A stretch of 9,174 nucleotides of DNA, taken from contig JAURZO010000204.1 in NCBI GenBank assembly GCA_030653405.1, positions 1 to 9,174 on the forward strand. Reading direction: 5' to 3'. Source of the stretch: Zwartia sp. GTDB lineage: Bacteria; Pseudomonadota; Gammaproteobacteria; Burkholderiales; Burkholderiaceae_B. The notes beneath the pieces were generated by a model. That model worked only from the letters and a program-made list of their open reading frames with translations, had not been told where the DNA came from and did no database searches. Shown piece after piece: positions 6,743 to 9,174 of this stretch (position 1 is the first letter of the stretch; the number at the start of each line of letters is the position of its first letter). The translations under genes and the position numbers were made by a program.

Positions 6743-8209
6743 ATGACTCCACCCCCTGCCGAGTCCGCAGCAACCATCAGGCGCCTTGATCCAGAGGACG
6801 CCCAGCAGGCGCTCGCCAAGGTCCAGGAGCTGCTGCACAGGCATGAGTTAGTCGAAAATCTAGTACATAAGCAAGAAGAAGGTGACCAGCGGGCGGATCT
6901 GGTCGAAGGTCTGCTCCAGCGTCAGCATGAGGCCGAGCTCGCGGCCTTCGTGAACGACCTGCACCCGGCTGATATTGCTTTTATCCTTGGCTCAGTGCCG
7001 AACTTAGAACGTCAGATGATCTGGCGTCTCGTCAGCGCCGAGCATGATGCAGATGTGCTGCTAGAGGTCGATGATTGGGTGCGTGAGTCCCTGATTGAGG
7101 CGATGGATCGTCAGGATCTGGTGGCCGCGACCGGGAGCATGGATGCCGATGAGCTGGCCGACCTCGCGCCGGATCTCCCCCCGGATGTGGTCGCTGAGGT
7201 CCAAAAAGGTCTCACAGTAGAAGAGCGCGCCAGACTGATCGAAGCCATGGGCTACCCCGACGACAGCGTCGGCGGCATCATGGATTTCGAAATGGTGCGT
7301 GTGCGCGAGGATGTCTCGCTAGAGGTCGTACTACGCTACCTGAGACGCTTGCCCGAGCTGCCTGACCACACCGACCAGATTTTTGTGGTCAATCGTCAAG
7401 ACAAATTGCTCGGCACCCTCAGCCTCTCGTCGTTGCTCGTCAACGAACCAGAGGCTCAGGTGAGCGAGGTCATGAGCACCGACTATTTGTCACTGAGTCC
7501 ACTTGACTCTGATGCCGACGCAGCCGGCGCGTTTGAACGCTATGACTTAATTTCCGCACCTGTCGTGGATGATCTCGGTCGTCTGATTGGTCGCGTCACA
7601 ATCGCCGAGGTGGTGGATGTGATTCGCGAAGACTCTGACGAGCAAGCATTGTCTCGCGCGGGTATGCAAGACGAGGATATCTTCGCCCCTGTGGTCAGAG
7701 CCTTGCGCAACCGCGCGCCCTGGCTGCTGCTCAACCTGGCCACCGCCGCCACCGCTTCATTTATCGCCTCTCGCTTCGAAGATACTGTCAGCACCATCGT
7801 TGTGCTGGCCTTTCTCATGTCCATCGTCGCAGGCATTGGCGGCAACTCCGGTAACCAGACCATGACGTTGATCATCCGAGCGCTGGCAGTCGGCAGGATC
7901 ACTGACAAGAACGTTTGGCAACTCTTTCAGCGCGAGTTGCTGGTCACCTTCATGGTCGGCTTGGTGGGCAGTGCGATCGCAGCCGTATTCGCCTGGGCAA
8001 TTTCCGACTCCGTCGCCATTGCGCTTGTCATGATGGCCGCCATGGTCTGCAACATGCTGGTAGGCGCCATGATGGGGGTGCTCGTCCCTGTCGTACGCAA
8101 CCGTTTTGGCAAAGATCCCGCCATGGGATCTTCCGTCTTATTGACCTTTGCGACTGATTCGCTCGGCTTTTTTATCTTTCTGGGTCTGGCAACAATCTTC
8201 TTGCTTTAA
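6743..8209 (+). CDS. mgtE: Magnesium transporter/channel MgtE
   Basis: A 488-residue MgtE-type Mg2+ channel of the inner membrane, homologous to vertebrate SLC41. The order is: N-terminal charged helix (10-60), MgtE N domain (about 65-175, beginning AAFVNDLHPADIAF and ending in AMGYPDDSVGGIM), paired CBS domains (about 182-300) and a connecting 'plug' helix (about 300-325). The membrane domain of about five segments spans 326-488. Core motifs are AGIGGNSGNQTMTLIIRALAVG at 363-384 (split by the GNSGNQ turn) and the last-helix TFATDSLGFF at 468-477, whose D472 matches the conserved pore aspartate of MgtE. In the known family, the acidic N and CBS domains bind Mg2+ and close the pore when cytosolic Mg2+ is high, so regulation is largely post-translational. 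The ATG at 6743 has no good Shine-Dalgarno, but the N domain that follows is complete. The gene ends 21 bases from the stop of the convergent dioxygenase gene. Confidence 0.94.
   Translation: MTPPPAESAATIRRLDPEDAQQALAKVQELLHRHELVENLVHKQEEGDQRADLVEGLLQRQHEAELAAFVNDLHPADIAFILGSVPNLERQMIWRLVSAEHDADVLLEVDDWVRESLIEAMDRQDLVAATGSMDADELADLAPDLPPDVVAEVQKGLTVEERARLIEAMGYPDDSVGGIMDFEMVRVREDVSLEVVLRYLRRLPELPDHTDQIFVVNRQDKLLGTLSLSSLLVNEPEAQVSEVMSTDYLSLSPLDSDADAAGAFERYDLISAPVVDDLGRLIGRVTIAEVVDVIREDSDEQALSRAGMQDEDIFAPVVRALRNRAPWLLLNLATAATASFIASRFEDTVSTIVVLAFLMSIVAGIGGNSGNQTMTLIIRALAVGRITDKNVWQLFQRELLVTFMVGLVGSAIAAVFAWAISDSVAIALVMMAAMVCNMLVGAMMGVLVPVVRNRFGKDPAMGSSVLLTFATDSLGFFIFLGLATIFLL
8112..8132. repeat. 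Perfect 8-base hairpin inside the 3' end of mgtE
   Basis: AAGATCCC (8112-8119) and GGGATCTT (8125-8132) form perfect 8-base arms around the loop GCCAT, within the codons for residues near KDPAMGSS of MgtE. No T tract follows on either strand, so it is not a standard terminator. About one such repeat is expected by chance in a window of this size. Confidence 0.3.
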
Positions 8210-8230
8210 AAACCCGCCTGAAAGGATCTG

Positions 8231-8839
8231 TTAATTGATCTCGTGCGCCAATGCCACCATGCGATTAACGTGGGTGCTGATGCGCGCCGAGTCAATGCCA
8301 TAAACATGAATCGAAACGGCAGTTTGTTCATGCTCGTTGCTGAGTCGATGAATAAAATCCATGCCGCCATGGCCACACACGCTCTGCCCCGCAACACGAG
8401 AGACACGGTTAAACAAATAGGCTTGGTTGGCCGCGCGATCCCACTCGAAATGACTCTCGGTTAATTCACCGCTCAACACGCGATAAGCACACCACGTGTA
8501 GTGCGCATGCACAGGGCTCCCTTGTCGGGGATCCCACCTGAGCGCCACCACGGTAAACATACCTGACGGATCAGCATGCAAAATATGCCGCGTGTAGCTT
8601 TGCACGGAGTTCGGCATGGAGAGGATTTGTGCCACCAAGCGATCGCTTGCGGCCGAATCAAGCGCCTCATTCAACGCTTGACGCACACGATATGGGACCA
8701 AGTCCGCCTCAGCCATACACGCTTGTGCAATTTTTTCAGACAGTAACGGCACCATGCGGTTGAGCAAAGACTCAGGTTTTTCCTCCGGAGTATGACTCGC
8801 TGAAGTGGGCCAAGTCTGAACAGGAGATGCTATTTGCAT
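8231..8839 (-). CDS. Cysteine dioxygenase-family thiol dioxygenase (cupin)
   Basis: A 202-residue cupin iron enzyme of the cysteine dioxygenase family, which adds O2 to a thiol to give a sulfinate (L-cysteine to cysteine sulfinate in the type enzyme). Predicted iron ligands are H111 and H113 in SPVHAHYTW and H164 in FIHRLSN. The Ser-His-Tyr triad of cysteine dioxygenases is present as SIHVY at 176-180. YTR at 82-84 matches the Tyr58/Arg60 region of mammalian enzyme; the arginine binds the cysteine carboxylate and marks the 'Arg-type' group rather than the Gln-type 3-mercaptopropionate dioxygenases. This favours L-cysteine but does not prove it. The position of the mammalian crosslink cysteine is not conserved (A118 by my alignment). 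I chose the ATG at 8839 (weak AGATGG upstream). An in-frame ATG at 8872 would add 11 residues and push into the probable operator region. It is divergent from an Lrp-type regulator and convergent with mgtE. Confidence 0.85.
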   Translation of the reverse strand: MQIASPVQTWPTSASHTPEEKPESLLNRMVPLLSEKIAQACMAEADLVPYRVRQALNEALDSAASDRLVAQILSMPNSVQSYTRHILHADPSGMFTVVALRWDPRQGSPVHAHYTWCAYRVLSGELTESHFEWDRAANQAYLFNRVSRVAGQSVCGHGGMDFIHRLSNEHEQTAVSIHVYGIDSARISTHVNRMVALAHEIN

Positions 8840-8889
8840 GACAGATCGCCATCTGAAAATATGATGAATCATGATAGGGGCTGCATCAG

Positions 8890-8904
8890 AGAAATTATTT
8901 GCTA
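8890..8904. promoter_or_regulatory. Second, imperfect Lrp-like site
   Basis: Read on the minus strand this is TAGCAAATAATTTCT, which shares AAATAATTTCT and the TAG edge with the site at 8929-8943 and differs by one inserted base in the left arm. The cores AAATTATTT (centre 8896) and AAATAATTT (centre 8936) are exact reverse complements, with centres 40 bases apart, close to four helical turns. This fits cooperative binding by an Lrp-type octamer, which is known for the family but not shown here. Confidence 0.4.
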
Positions 8905-8928
8905 TTTATCTGAAAAATATGTAAATAT

Positions 8929-8943
8929 TAGAAATAATTTCTA
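8929..8943. promoter_or_regulatory. Probable Lrp-family operator, perfect 15-base palindrome
   Basis: TAGAAATAATTTCTA has 7-base arms around a central A. It fits the E. coli Lrp consensus YAGHAWATTWTDCTR at 12 of 15 positions, with the three misses only in the central AT triplet. It ends 25 bases before the Lrp-type start codon, a usual place for autoregulation, and upstream of the divergent dioxygenase promoter. The sequence match is direct; binding by the adjacent regulator is inferred. Confidence 0.55.
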
Positions 8944-8968
8944 CAAAATATTTCAAAATAGAAAAAAT

Positions 8969-9174
8969 ATGCCTATTGATAAAAAAGATCGTGAAATCCT
9001 CCGTCTCATGCAAGAAGATGCAAGCCTCTCGCTCGCTGAGCTGGCTCACGCAGTGAATCTGACGCCGACGCCCTGTTGGCGACGTATTCAAAAGCTTCAG
9101 GAAGAAGGGGTAATCAAAAAACAAGTCGCGATTTGTGATGCCCGCAAACTTAACCTTGGGCTCACGACTTTCGT
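8969..9174 (+). CDS. Lrp/AsnC-family transcriptional regulator, DecR-like, N-terminal part (cut by right edge)
   Basis: The frame is open from the ATG at 8969 to the window end: 68 complete residues out of a family length of about 150-160. It begins MPIDKKDREILRLMQEDASL and continues with the winged helix-turn-helix of Lrp proteins (about residues 18-50), including LAELAHAVNLTPTPCWRRI, the recognition-helix region. The linker then reads DARKLNLGLTTF. The closest family member I recall is E. coli DecR (YbaO), with a similar NLTTTPCWKRLKRL and GLGLTAFV; DecR responds to L-cysteine and activates cysteine detoxification. The effector-binding RAM domain is outside the window, so ligand specificity is not visible. 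The leader before the ATG is A-rich with no Shine-Dalgarno. Divergent placement beside a cysteine dioxygenase-like gene supports a cysteine or thiol response. The alternative is a regulator for another amino acid. Confidence 0.88.
   Translation, partial: MPIDKKDREILRLMQEDASLSLAELAHAVNLTPTPCWRRIQKLQEEGVIKKQVAICDARKLNLGLTTF

Larger units (their letters stand above)
8840..8968. promoter_or_regulatory. AT-rich divergent control region between the thiol dioxygenase and the Lrp-type regulator
   Basis: This region must carry the promoters for both genes. The part from 8891 to 8968 has only 11 G or C in 78 bases, far below the flanking genes, as is common for Lrp-family targets. It holds two related palindromic sites (listed separately). 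Near the dioxygenase start, ATGAT GA ATCAT at 8861-8872 is a further short inverted repeat. A good -35-like TTTACA on the minus strand (about 8925-8920) and a weak TTGCTA on the plus strand (8899-8904) are visible, but neither has a clean -10 at standard spacing. If the alternative dioxygenase start at 8872 is used, the region shortens to 8873-8968. Confidence 0.55.

Noticed and set aside
8112..8132. mgtE internal hairpin as a terminator or regulatory element
   Set aside because: There is no T tract on either strand, it lies within coding sequence, and about one perfect 8-base repeat of this kind is expected by chance in a window this long.
8207..8233. Bidirectional terminator between mgtE and the dioxygenase
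   Set aside because: The convergent stops are only 21 bases apart, with no hairpin or T tract between them. Termination, if intrinsic, must lie inside the opposing gene or be Rho-dependent.
8906..9124. 72-residue minus-strand reading frame across the Lrp-type start and the AT-rich gap
   Set aside because: It is Phe/Ile-rich because it reads AT-rich regulatory DNA, and it is antisense to a clear helix-turn-helix gene.

Overview
The window reads as ordinary chromosomal DNA of a Gram-negative bacterium, most likely a betaproteobacterium of the Burkholderiales (Alcaligenaceae/Burkholderia-like). This rests on a close-to-E. coli FadD, an MnmC relative, a long soluble-domain MgtE and a DecR-like Lrp regulator, with moderately high GC in genes and AT-rich gaps. 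The lineage is an inference from protein style, not a search result. Coding density is very high. I see no rRNA, tRNA, insertion sequence, phage gene or CRISPR array, and the longest stretch without a gene is about 130 bases.

Left block (minus strand, 4289 down to 1): a long-chain acyl-CoA synthetase (fadD) is followed after 2 bases (or with a 4-base overlap if a TTG start is used) by a MnmC-type tRNA-modification flavoprotein. After a 104-base gap comes the N-terminal part of a glycoside hydrolase family 31 enzyme that runs off the left edge. The MnmC protein is notable: its FAD oxidase half looks intact, but its methyltransferase half is shortened and has lost the recognisable SAM-binding and catalytic motifs.

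Central block (plus strand, 4378 to 8209): an 88-base divergent promoter region separates fadD from an M20-family amidohydrolase. This is followed by a YeiH-type membrane protein (the 'putative sulfate exporter' family) and, 19 bases later, an MgtE magnesium transporter/channel. The last two are probably co-transcribed.

Right block (8231 to the right edge): a thiol dioxygenase of the cysteine dioxygenase family (minus strand) is divergent from an Lrp/AsnC-family regulator (plus strand, cut by the right edge). The regulator's N-terminal half resembles DecR/YbaO, the cysteine-responsive member of the family. The very AT-rich gap between them carries a perfect 15-base palindrome that fits the E. 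coli Lrp consensus at 12 of 15 positions. A second, related, imperfect site lies with its centre 40 bases away, about four helical turns. The simplest reading is a cysteine-sensing regulator controlling cysteine oxidation. The YeiH gene two genes away may add to a sulfur theme, but that link is speculative.

No wholly new system is evident. The items most worth checking are the degenerate methyltransferase half of MnmC and the paired operator between the dioxygenase and the Lrp gene.
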